24,514 nucleotides of DNA. Origin: CAZUXY01 sp964624235. Its GTDB lineage: Bacteria > Spirochaetota > UBA4802 > UBA5368. The stretch's first letter is position 1. The number at the start of each line of letters is the position of its first letter. The translations under genes were made by a program, and so were the position numbers. Location: contig CAZUXY010000063.1 of NCBI GenBank assembly GCA_964624235.1, forward strand, positions 1-24,514, given 5' to 3'. The notes under the pieces were generated by a model. It worked only from the letters and a program-made list of their open reading frames with translations. It was not told the origin of the DNA and did not search any database. Shown here piece by piece: positions 8,444-14,313 of the stretch.

Positions 8444-8958
8444 TCGCCACTTAGTTTTGTATTACCACCTGGCAACTTTTCAGGATTATAGGCATTGAAA
8501 AACTTATTTAGTATATGTATGCATGCTTCCGCAACAGCCCTGTCACCCCCTTTTCTCGAAGTCACATAATTCGCTTTCGACTTTGTATATGAATCACCAT
8601 CAGATGTGGAAATGGAATACCCTACTTTATTAAAAACATAATGATCAAAAATTCCATCTCCCATATAAATCACATCTTCGGCTTTCCATCTTTCCTCTAT
8701 CCAGTTTATTCTACGTATCGTGCTGACCAGATCTAAGGGCATATTCATTGCAGCAACAATTCTAGCTTTAGTTATTTCAAATCCTCTTTTATCACCTGTA
8801 ACAAAATGGATTGCTAAATGTTCTTTTATCATACTCAATGCATCATGATCATCAGGCCCGAACACTTTAAAAAACTTTCCATCCACGGTTTGATAAATCT
8901 TTCCATCTGTCATGACACCATCAACATCGATTATGAATACTTTTGGCATGAATGCCAT
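8431..8958 (-). CDS. KdsC-like HAD-family sugar phosphatase
   Basis: Small cap-less HAD phosphatase like KdsC, which removes phosphate from KDO-8-phosphate, and like its relatives in sialic-acid pathways. Motif I is DVDGVMTDG (11-19) with both catalytic Asp residues, motif II is VTGDKRG (53-59), and motif IV is YMGDGIFDH (98-106). The glycine pair KGGDRAVAE (136-144) corresponds to the conserved GGxGAVRE end segment of KdsC. The length of 175 aa fits the tetrameric C0 family. The GAGG 9 nt before the ATG supports the start at 8958. KDO synthesis itself is unlikely because KdsA, KdsB and KdsD are absent here; overlap with the aldolase-like gene suggests it dephosphorylates that enzyme's product. 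The 143-nt gap to wzt contains an AT-only hairpin (9036-9056) but no clear promoter. Confidence 0.8.
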   Translation of the reverse strand: MAFMPKVFIIDVDGVMTDGKIYQTVDGKFFKVFGPDDHDALSMIKEHLAIHFVTGDKRGFEITKARIVAAMNMPLDLVSTIRRINWIEERWKAEDVIYMGDGIFDHYVFNKVGYSISTSDGDSYTKSKANYVTSRKGGDRAVAEACIHILNKFFNAYNPEKLPGGNTKLSGEWSI

Positions 8959-9101
8959 AGGAAATAACCTCGACTTAATGATAATTAAACAATCTAAATG
9001 AGTATTGAATGGTAAAATTTATTTATAGACTGAATTAATAGTATATATAACTATTATTTATTGAAGGCAAAATGCAGTATTTAAATTTAATGACATCAGT
9101 A

Positions 9102-10385
9102 TCAGTATATTTTCTTCCATTTGTATTCTAATAAAACACTTGAATGGCCAATCTCAGGATAAATACCACTTTTATAAAAGTTTCCTGATGCTACTTCAAA
9201 TTCGCCTGCGTTATAATAATATTCATATACATGTTTTCTTGTTCCAACAAATACTGAAAACGAGTACTTGCCCGTGTTTAATGGTAATTTATGTATAGTG
9301 CACTCAACTATACCCTTTTCTTTATTCATGAAAATCTTTTCACCGGTTATTTGATTTGAAATGTAACAAAGATTGTTATAATTGCTATCAATAATGGTAA
9401 ACCTGAATATAAGATCATCTTTAATTTTTTCACTGTTATACTTTGAAAAGCAAAACCGGAAAATTACATCATTACCTGACTCAATAAAACTTGAATTACC
9501 CGTTGAAATATCAATTACTTCAATTTTTGTGAACCTTACAAAGAGAGAACCGGTACTATCTTTCCGATCAGGGAATTGTTGATTTCGTTTATTATCATTG
9601 AGGTTTTGATAAAGGCTTATAATTTCTTCAGTTTTACCTTGATGGACAATTTTTCCTTCGTTTAATAATAAAACACGCGTACATAACTTTTGAATTGCAT
9701 TCATGTTATGACTCACAAAAAGTATTGTTCTTCCCTCCCCCCTGCTTACATAGTCCATCTTTCCAATTGCCTTCTTTTGAAATTCGGCATCTCCGACTGC
9801 AAGCACCTCATCAACAACCAGAATCTCCGGTTCCAGGTGCGCCGCCACGGCAAAGCCAAGCCGTACGTTCATACCGCTGGAATACCGCTTCACCGGTGTG
9901 TCAATATGCTTCTCAACTCCCGCAAAATCGATGATCTCATCGAGCTTTCGGTCAATCTCACTTCTACTCATACCTAGGATCGCACCGTTCAAATAGATGT
10001 TTTCCCGCCCGGTGAGTTCAGGATGAAATCCCGTCCCGACTTCAAGAAGTGAACCTACACGACCTTTTATTTTTATCTGTCCCTTTGTGGGAGATGTAAT
10101 CTTTGAAATGATTTTTAAAAGGGTGGATTTCCCAGCACCATTTTTTCCGATTATACCTATTCGGTCTCCCTGTTTCACTTTAAAGGTAACCGCCCTTAAA
10201 GCAAGAAAGCTGTCCTTCTCCGCATCGGCGTTATGATGCTGAGAAATAAGGGAGTTAGGGTCCTCTTTTCCACGAATCCGCGCCCACCACGATTGCAAGT
10301 CGTGGGTAAGGGTTCCGTGGCTGATTACGCCGAGTCTGTATTCTTTATATAAGTTTTCGACTTCGATTACTGTAGATGTCATCAT
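9102..10385 (-). CDS. wzt: Polysaccharide ABC transporter ATP-binding protein (Wzt type)
   Basis: ATPase of a polysaccharide exporter that moves a lipid-linked glycan across the inner membrane. Counted from the upstream GTG at 10403: Walker A GKNGAGKST (86-94), signature YSSGM (174-178), Walker B ILVVDE (194-199) and H-loop SHN (231-233). About 160 residues follow (270-433) with the beta-rich character of the Wzt C-terminal carbohydrate-binding domain, which in O9a-type systems recognises the finished chain end. I prefer the ATG at 10385, which has GGAA 5 nt upstream, over the GTG at 10403. It lies about 100 nt downstream of wzm in the same direction. The presence of a C-terminal domain suggests coupling of export to a specific chain terminus rather than a generic exporter. 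Confidence 0.93.
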   Translation of the reverse strand: MMTSTVIEVENLYKEYRLGVISHGTLTHDLQSWWARIRGKEDPNSLISQHHNADAEKDSFLALRAVTFKVKQGDRIGIIGKNGAGKSTLLKIISKITSPTKGQIKIKGRVGSLLEVGTGFHPELTGRENIYLNGAILGMSRSEIDRKLDEIIDFAGVEKHIDTPVKRYSSGMNVRLGFAVAAHLEPEILVVDEVLAVGDAEFQKKAIGKMDYVSRGEGRTILFVSHNMNAIQKLCTRVLLLNEGKIVHQGKTEEIISLYQNLNDNKRNQQFPDRKDSTGSLFVRFTKIEVIDISTGNSSFIESGNDVIFRFCFSKYNSEKIKDDLIFRFTIIDSNYNNLCYISNQITGEKIFMNKEKGIVECTIHKLPLNTGKYSFSVFVGTRKHVYEYYYNAGEFEVASGNFYKSGIYPEIGHSSVLLEYKWKKIY

Positions 10386-10440
10386 GGTTTCCGGGTAATA
10401 CACGATGTAATTGAGAAAGATAAAGTAAAAAATGTTTTAG

Positions 10441-10497
10441 TGAAAGTTTGTGATTAAAAATTTCTTATCTGCTAATTCTTCAGACTATCGACTTTCA
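10441..10497. repeat. GAAAGT-type inverted repeat between wzm and wzt
   Basis: TGAAAGT at 10441-10447 pairs with ACTTTCA at 10491-10497. The right arm's surroundings (ATCGACTTTCATCTGAT) resemble the right part of the inverted repeat at 12409-12487, suggesting a small dispersed repeat family. Function unknown. Confidence 0.4.
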
Positions 10498-10502
10498 TCT
10501 GA

Positions 10503-11360
10503 TTATACTGTATCCATAAAGGTCTTTTCAATCCTGTTAAATAATACAATACCGGTAAATAATATAAAAGCTGTTATTGAAATGCTCATACAAACATGCT
10601 CTATTTCAATGGTTCCTGCTCCCAGGTAGGCCTTCCGGAAAATCTCTATAACCGGGACCATCGGATTAAGTGCAAGAAACACTTTATACTTTTCCGGTAT
10701 AAGTGAAAGGGGATAAACCACCGGCGATGCATACATCCACAGTTGAACAAAAAAAGGAAGGGCAAAACGCAGATCACGATATTTAGTCGTCAGTGATGAA
10801 ACCCAGATACCAAACCCCAGGCTCATCAGCGCCATGTATAGTAGTAGAAAAGGCGTCAGGGCCACCATCCAGTTTGGTGAAATCGGTGCTTCCTTATATA
10901 TCATTATGAAAAAAGCGATTAAAAAAATTACATACTGTATCAAATACCGCAGCATGCTGGTAACGACAACGGCAACAGGTACTGTAAGCCTGGGAAAATA
11001 CACTTTACCGAAGACGCCGGCATTGGTTATAAAGGTTTCAGAAGTTTTCGTTAAACACTCTGAAAAATAATTCCAGTTTACTATTCCTGAAAGGTAAAAC
11101 AGCATGTGCGGTAACTCATCGGTCGAGATCTTTGCCACCCTTCCGAATATGAAGGTAAACATGCCGGCCGTAAAAATCGGTTGAATGATAAACCACAGCG
11201 GGCCAAGTATTGTTTGCTTGTAGTAGGTAACAAAGTCCCTGCGGATAAACATCTTTATAAGATCCCGGTATTTCCACAGGTCTTTTATATGAAGTTCCAA
11301 TATACCCGTTTTGGGTTTAATTATTGTAGTCCAGTTATCAGTAATTGTTGTTTTTTCCAT
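10503..11360 (-). CDS. wzm: Polysaccharide ABC transporter permease (Wzm type)
   Basis: ABC-2 family inner-membrane permease, partner of Wzt. A soluble N-terminus contains WKYRDLIKMFIRRDFVTYYKQT, the amphipathic region typical of Wzm/TagG, followed by FWYLSG-like and other hydrophobic segments giving about six membrane spans. The PLxxIPEKYKxxLxLNPMVPxIEIFR pattern near the end (PLSLIPEKYKVFLALNP) is highly characteristic of O-antigen exporter permeases. Length about 285-290 aa is normal. The ATG at 11360 is chosen; a GTG at 11375 in the same frame is possible. It is the first glycan gene after the toxin-antitoxin islet, separated from it by 290 nt. The part next to the gene (11376-11513) is AT-rich and could hold a promoter, but none is convincing. 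Confidence 0.93.
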   Translation of the reverse strand: MEKTTITDNWTTIIKPKTGILELHIKDLWKYRDLIKMFIRRDFVTYYKQTILGPLWFIIQPIFTAGMFTFIFGRVAKISTDELPHMLFYLSGIVNWNYFSECLTKTSETFITNAGVFGKVYFPRLTVPVAVVVTSMLRYLIQYVIFLIAFFIMIYKEAPISPNWMVALTPFLLLYMALMSLGFGIWVSSLTTKYRDLRFALPFFVQLWMYASPVVYPLSLIPEKYKVFLALNPMVPVIEIFRKAYLGAGTIEIEHVCMSISITAFILFTGIVLFNRIEKTFMDTV

Positions 11361-11513
11361 AAGTATTAAACGCACAGAACAATAGTAATGTAGCTTTATG
11401 TTCCAAGTTGCAGAAGATATAATACAAAGAATCTATGTTATGAAACATAAATTTAGATAATTCAAACTTGGGATTCTATTATTTCTTTTTTACCAATATA
11501 GTGTTTTTACTAC

Positions 11514-11635
11514 TCTATAGCTTCGCCCACCCGGCTCTCCCCCCCCCGGTTAAACATTACTTAAAAACCGAAACCGCCGCCGAAACGGGCTTGTTTGGTT
11601 TGGTGAGCTGTGAGTAGTGAATGGTGAGTGGAGTT
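11514..11635. repeat. 120-bp dispersed repeat, copy 1 (downstream of vapC)
   Basis: Starts near CTATAGCTTCGCCCACCCGG, contains ACCGCCGCCGAAACGGGC and ends in GGTGAGTGGAGTT. It aligns over its whole length with 12487-12606 in the same orientation, with scattered differences and one more diverged middle part. Together the two copies bracket vapBC. Its right quarter is the left arm of a heptamer hairpin. Confidence 0.8.
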
Positions 11636-11678
11636 CAGCAAACGACACTGCTCACCGTTCACTATTCACCGCTCACTA
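11602..11678. repeat. Heptamer-repeat hairpin A, contains vapC stop
   Basis: Left arm: TGA trinucleotides at 11604, 11611, 11618 and 11625, spaced exactly 7 nt, in units such as TGAGTAG and TGAATGG. Right arm: TCA at 11652, 11659, 11666 and 11673, again spaced 7. The arms are reverse complements with a few G-T or single mismatches, around a loop of about 19 nt. The TCA at 11666 is the vapC stop codon read leftward. Confidence 0.85.
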
Positions 11679-12073
11679 TTTATAAATCTCATCAAACCGG
11701 GTATATAATCAAAATGCCGGTCGACGGAATAAAGCCTGTACCCGTGCTGAAAAACCGTCGCGGCGATCCATATGTCATTCGTCGGGACAGGTGTCCCGGC
11801 CAGTTTTAGTTTATTCAATATGTCGGCGTAGAAACCTGAGGTTTCAGGGTCCACTGAATGAACAAGCACCCTGTCCGAATCCAGGAATTCCGCCAGCTCA
11901 CGCCTGTTCTTCTCCTCATGTCTCCCCCGCCGGAATCCCGCGTACAATTCACCGATACTGATGACGGAAAAACCGATAGTACCAATCGTCCGCAGGGATT
12001 TCACCACTCCCCCGTCACCCCGCATGGCTAACGAATAAATATTGGTATCGATAAGGACCTTCATTTTTGCCAT
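11666..12073 (-). CDS. vapC: VapC-like PIN-domain toxin
   Basis: PIN-domain ribonuclease, toxin of a type II toxin-antitoxin pair. Acidic catalytic residues are in place: Asp9 in LIDTNIY, Glu42 in SIGELYAGFRRG, Asp100 in PTNDIWIAA and Asp118 in SVDRHFDY. Length about 132-135 aa is normal. Start at 12073 (MAKMKVLID) overlaps the antitoxin by 13 nt; the ATG at 12064 gives the classic ATGA overlap (MKVLIDTNI). The last residues, NSER, and the stop are encoded by the heptamer hairpin, so the repeat has supplied the end of the gene. By family knowledge the toxin would cleave tRNA or rRNA when freed from VapB. It is visibly GC-richer than the neighbouring glycan genes. Confidence 0.88.
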   Translation of the reverse strand: MAKMKVLIDTNIYSLAMRGDGGVVKSLRTIGTIGFSVISIGELYAGFRRGRHEEKNRRELAEFLDSDRVLVHSVDPETSGFYADILNKLKLAGTPVPTNDIWIAATVFQHGYRLYSVDRHFDYIPGLMRFINSER

Positions 12074-12321
12074 ATTTCCGGATCAATAATGCGCGTATCG
12101 GCCAGCTGCTCCTGGACAGCCCGAAATTCTTCTTCGGACCATTTCCCGAAAAGATGGTCCAGATCACTGTATTCCCGGGAAAATTTCTTTTTGCCGACAC
12201 CAAGGTTTTTTTTGATCATATCGATAACCAACTGGTTAATGCTCTTCCCCTGGTCATGAGCCGCTTTTTTCAGCTGGGTTTCAGTTTCCGGATCGATTCC
12301 CCGTATCGTCATCGCTTTCAT
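12061..12321 (-). CDS. vapB: VapB/FitA-like ribbon-helix-helix antitoxin
   Basis: Antitoxin partner of the PIN toxin. The N-terminus MKAMTIRGIDPETETQLKKA, followed by AHDQGKSINQLVIDMIKKNL, is a ribbon-helix-helix DNA-binding fold (one strand, two helices). The acidic tail, including DLDHLFGKWSEEEF, would be the toxin-binding part. The start at 12321 is preferred over the longer frame from 12381 because GGGAGGA precedes it with proper spacing and because the longer start falls inside the promoter. The gene ends TGA overlapping the toxin start, so both are made from one message. It probably represses its own promoter at 12335-12395. Confidence 0.85.
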   Translation of the reverse strand: MKAMTIRGIDPETETQLKKAAHDQGKSINQLVIDMIKKNLGVGKKKFSREYSDLDHLFGKWSEEEFRAVQEQLADTRIIDPEIWQK

Positions 12322-12334
12322 GGATTCCTCCCAA

Positions 12335-12395
12335 ATTGCATCATTTGATGACTGCAATATGGTATCAATATATAACAGCATTAATGGAATTGCAA
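12335..12395 (-). promoter_or_regulatory. vapBC promoter and autoregulatory operator
   Basis: Read leftward: -35 TTGCAA (12395-12390), 17-nt spacer, -10 TATATT (12372-12367). Just downstream lies an imperfect palindrome, ATTGCAGTCAT (12358-12348) against ATGATGCAAT (12344-12335 on the same reading), between the -10 and the ribosome-binding site. This is the usual place for a RHH antitoxin operator. Confidence 0.7.
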
Positions 12396-12408
12396 GGGGA
12401 TATTTGTA

Positions 12409-12487
12409 GTTGAAAGTTTACATCAGTCCAAAGTTTAAAGTAAAAAGATGAAAGTTAGTATTACAGTACTTTCGACTTTTCACTGAT
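12409..12487. repeat. GAAAGT-rich inverted repeat
   Basis: GTTGAAAGT (12409-12417) and ATCAGT (12422-12427) recur in reverse complement as ACTTTCGAC (12468-12476) and ACTGAT (12482-12487). Between them are AAAGTTTAAAGT and GAAAGTTAG. It abuts the 120-bp repeat copy 2 and resembles the repeat at 10441-10497. Confidence 0.4.
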
Positions 12488-12606
12488 CCACAGCTTCGCC
12501 AACCCGGCCATTACGCCCGGTCGAAACTCTTTAATAAACCAAAACCGCCGCCGAAACGGGCTGGTTCGGTTTGGTGAGCGGTGAGTTGTGAGTGGTGAGT
12601 GGAGTT
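12487..12606. repeat. 120-bp dispersed repeat, copy 2 (upstream of vapBC)
   Basis: Direct copy of 11514-11635. Shared blocks are CAGCTTCGCC or TAGCTTCGCC, ACCCGGC, CCCGGT, ACCGCCGCCGAAACGGGCT, and GGTTTGGTGAGC running into the heptamer units and AGTT. It lies between the S23 gene and vapB. An AAACCG/CGGTTT inverted repeat can form inside it. Confidence 0.8.
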
Positions 12607-12647
12607 GCTTAATAAACCCACTCACTATTTACCGCTCACTGCTCACC
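12573..12647. repeat. Heptamer-repeat hairpin B, contains S23 stop
   Basis: Left arm has TGA at 12575, 12582, 12589 and 12596 (period 7). Right arm has TCA at 12622, 12636 and 12643, with TTA at 12629 in the missing phase position. That TTA is the TAA stop of the S23 gene: the unit has changed but still stops. Arms of about 30 bp pair around a loop of about 15 nt that begins AGTT, as in hairpin A. Confidence 0.85.
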
Positions 12648-12991
12648 TTACTTTTTAAATACTTCATCAAACCTTTAATCAACTTTTTGACAACTTCTAT
12701 CTGGTTTAACAACTCCCGATCGTTTTCGATATAACCTAATTCGTCGGAAATTATAATCTGGGTTTCCAGCTCAGCACAGGAGCCGAAAGCCACATCGAGA
12801 AACCGTACGAACTCCTTGTCCGAAGAACGGGCCGCGCCTTCTGCGATATTCGATGGAACCGAAACAGCCGCTCTTCTCATCTGATTCGTCAGGCCATAAC
12901 GTTCGGAATCAGGAAATTTCTCTGTACCTCGATAAATGTCCTTAACCAGGGCAATCGCTTCTTTCCACGCATCAAGATCTTTATGATTCAT
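12629..12991 (-). CDS. Four-helix-bundle protein (23S rRNA intervening-sequence / S23 family)
   Basis: Small all-helical protein of the S23 family, first described in intervening sequences of 23S rRNA genes in Leptospira and since found scattered through many genomes. Diagnostic segments are LDAWKEAIALVKDIYRGTEKFP (6-27), the YGLTNQMRRAAVSVPSNIAEG block (32-52), and FVRFLDVAFGSCAELETQ (61-78). At 120 aa it has full family length. Its molecular role is unknown. The last four residues, SSER, and the stop are encoded by heptamer hairpin B. Its upstream region is occupied by another heptamer array ending 7 nt before the ATG, and no ribosome-binding site is visible, so translation may be weak or leaderless. 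Here it is not inside rRNA but between two toxin-antitoxin modules. Confidence 0.9.
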   Translation of the reverse strand: MNHKDLDAWKEAIALVKDIYRGTEKFPDSERYGLTNQMRRAAVSVPSNIAEGAARSSDKEFVRFLDVAFGSCAELETQIIISDELGYIENDRELLNQIEVVKKLIKGLMKYLKSKVSSER

Positions 12992-12998
12992 TTTACAC

Positions 12999-13113
12999 AG
13001 TGAGTTGTGAATAGTGAGTGGTGAATGGGTTTTATTAAGACCTTCAAGTTTACTATATTGTCATTGGTATAGTCATGAAATCCATTCACAGCTCACCGCT
13101 CACCATTCACTAT
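12999..13113. repeat. Heptamer-repeat hairpin C, upstream of S23
   Basis: Left arm TGA at 13001, 13008, 13015 and 13022; right arm TCA at 13086, 13093, 13100 and 13107. All are spaced 7 nt and the arms are reverse complements, but the loop is longer (about 52 nt) than in hairpins A and B. No copy of the 120-bp block is attached. Confidence 0.8.
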
Positions 13114-13120
13114 CTTTATA

Positions 13121-13137
13121 CTACTCACCACTCACCT
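13121..13137. repeat. Extra heptamer fragment
   Basis: CTACTCACCACTCACCT has TCA at 13125 and 13132, the same 7-nt unit on the same strand as the right arm of hairpin C but out of phase with it. It lies between hicA and hairpin C. Confidence 0.7.
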
Positions 13138-13179
13138 CCAATCCTCTCCTGTTCGTAACTGAATAACAGCGACTCATTA

Positions 13180-13383
13180 TCATTCAAAATCATGTTTAGA
13201 TAGCTTCGATTGCCGTAAAATCGAAGCAAATGTACCCATCGGTATCTCTTTTTTCGCGGCCGGCACAATAACCGTTAATTCACCCTTGCGGAATTTAATA
13301 TGACTGCCCGTCTGGTCTATCTGAGTAAACCCATTCTTCTTCAATATGTTAAGGATGTGCCGGGACGAATACAGCTTAGACAT
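13180..13383 (-). CDS. hicA: HicA-type mRNA interferase toxin
   Basis: Toxin of the HicAB type: a small double-stranded-RNA-binding-fold ribonuclease. It shows the family pattern KLYSSRHILNILKKNGFTQ, then GSHIKFRKGELTVIVPAAK with catalytic His28, then the IPMGTFASILRQSKLS tail. The 67-aa length is typical. The ATG at 13383 is chosen; it overlaps the end of hicB by 8 nt, and the frame extending to 13401 lacks support. The order is antitoxin first, then toxin, the reverse of E. coli hicAB but common elsewhere. About 190 nt separate its stop from the S23 start, mostly heptamer repeats. Confidence 0.9.
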   Translation of the reverse strand: MSKLYSSRHILNILKKNGFTQIDQTGSHIKFRKGELTVIVPAAKKEIPMGTFASILRQSKLSKHDFE

Positions 13384-13588
13384 TAATACTCGCCTCGCCA
13401 ATCATCGCATCATCGACTTTGTTAAACGTTATATGTTCCGGATCATCCTTGAGATACAACTCGACCGCGTCTTTGAGGTTTGCGATAGCTTCATCTATTG
13501 TTTTTCCAAAGCTCGAAATGTCAGCGTTAAGGCACTGAGATACATAGTATTTACCTTCACGATACACCACATATTTCAAACTCCGCAT
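13376..13588 (-). CDS. hicB: HicB-like antitoxin (short form)
   Basis: Antitoxin partner of HicA. The sequence MRSLKYVVYREGKYYVSQCL, followed by SSFGKTIDEAIANLKDAVELYL, is the partial RNase-H-like fold of the HicB family. At 70 aa it is the short form without the C-terminal DNA-binding domain of longer HicB proteins, so it may not repress its own promoter directly. A strong purine run (AGGGGGG, about 5 nt before the ATG) marks the start. The gene begins about 90 nt after the antiterminator stop and has a candidate promoter and palindrome in between. Confidence 0.88.
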   Translation of the reverse strand: MRSLKYVVYREGKYYVSQCLNADISSFGKTIDEAIANLKDAVELYLKDDPEHITFNKVDDAMIGEASINV

Positions 13589-13610
13589 TATCGCCCCCCT
13601 ATCGAAAATC

Positions 13611-13645
13611 CTGATTATACTATAATATACATTTAATATAATCAG
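13611..13645 (-). promoter_or_regulatory. hicBA upstream palindrome with promoter-like core
   Basis: A perfect 9-bp inverted repeat, CTGATTATA (13611-13619) and TATAATCAG (13637-13645), lies 22 nt upstream of the hicB ATG. Read leftward the palindrome includes TATATT, TATAGT and TATAAT, any of which could serve as a -10. No good -35 could be fixed. It may be an operator for a regulator other than the short HicB. Confidence 0.5.
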
Positions 13646-13663
13646 ACCTGCAGTAAAAAAATC

Positions 13664-13688
13664 CCCCGCTCACGGCTCACTACTCACC
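13664..13688. repeat. Heptamer single arm D, contains antiterminator stop
   Basis: TCA at 13670, 13677 and 13684 (period 7). The unit CTACTCA provides the TAG stop (13682-13680) of the NusG-like gene. I found no complementary arm nearby, so this is a half element. Confidence 0.8.
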
Positions 13689-14240
13689 ATCCTCTAAAAC
13701 TTCAAATCCCAGGTCCACCAGCATCGTTCTGCCGTGCAGGCTCAAGGCCACCCTCGCGCGACCCTTGCGCCGGTCTACTTTAACGATGCTCCCCTCCAGG
13801 CGCCGCAGGGGGCCGTCCACCACTCTGATCCTTCTGTTCTCATCGAACTTTACGGCGGATTTCCGCATTATTTCACCATACGCGAGCAGGTCTTCTAGCA
13901 GCGATGCGTCCCGGTTGTCCAGGGGCACGATCTCACAGTTGCTTTTCAGAAATTTATAAAAACCCGGTCCCTTTCGAAGGTTGGTGACGGTCTCGTCGGT
14001 TAAATACCCGGTCTTCCAGAAGAGATACCCTGGATACAGGGAGGCAATGCTTTCCAGGATTCTGCCGCTTCTGCGAATGGTAAGGTTTCTGCGCGGCCAG
14101 ACGATACGGCCCTGTTCATGGTCAAGCAGGTGCTGCATCCCGGCGATATATTTCGCCTCGGCGCCGGTGCGGACGGCGATGACGTAAAACCGTTCCGCCG
14201 TTTCACTCTGTTTCAGATATGTAGTTTGATTTATCCGCAT
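13680..14240 (-). CDS. NusG-family specialised antiterminator (LoaP/UpxY/RfaH-like)
   Basis: NusG paralogue of the kind that drives transcription through long polysaccharide operons. The NGN domain is recognisable in RFYVIAVRTGAEAKYI (17-32), SLYPGYLFWKTG (67-78) and LRKGPGFYKFL. A KOW domain follows in VVDGPLRRLEGSIVKVDRRK, then GRARVALSLHG and the final strand VDLGFEVL. At 186 aa it matches the family. It differs from housekeeping NusG in its position: directly after a DNA-binding regulator and upstream of the glycan operon on the same strand. By analogy with UpxY in Bacteroides and LoaP in Firmicutes, it should load on RNA polymerase near its own promoter and suppress termination downstream. 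The stop codon comes from a heptamer repeat. It is GC-richer than the glycan genes. Confidence 0.85.
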   Translation of the reverse strand: MRINQTTYLKQSETAERFYVIAVRTGAEAKYIAGMQHLLDHEQGRIVWPRRNLTIRRSGRILESIASLYPGYLFWKTGYLTDETVTNLRKGPGFYKFLKSNCEIVPLDNRDASLLEDLLAYGEIMRKSAVKFDENRRIRVVDGPLRRLEGSIVKVDRRKGRARVALSLHGRTMLVDLGFEVLEDGE

Positions 14241-14313
14241 ATGCTTAAATTCATTAAACCCAACAAACGAGAAAAAGATTAAAAGTAAAAAAAGCTTTTA
14301 CAACACTCTTCAT

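Noticed and set aside
8431..8958. True KDO-8-phosphate phosphatase (kdsC)
   Set aside because: The motifs fit the family, but no KdsA, KdsB or KdsD is nearby and the gene overlaps the aldolase-like gene, so a different substrate is more likely.
9036..9056. Terminator between wzt and the phosphatase gene
   Set aside because: TAATAGT/ACTATTA pairs 7 bp but is wholly AT with no following T-run in the direction of transcription.
11514..12606. Integron attC sites
   Set aside because: A GTTAAAC core-like string occurs in copy 1 but is not kept in copy 2, and no matching RYYYAAC partner or integrase is visible.
11602..13688. CRISPR array
   Set aside because: The repeats are 7-nt tandem units in inverted pairs, without 20-40 nt direct repeats and unique spacers, and no cas genes are present.
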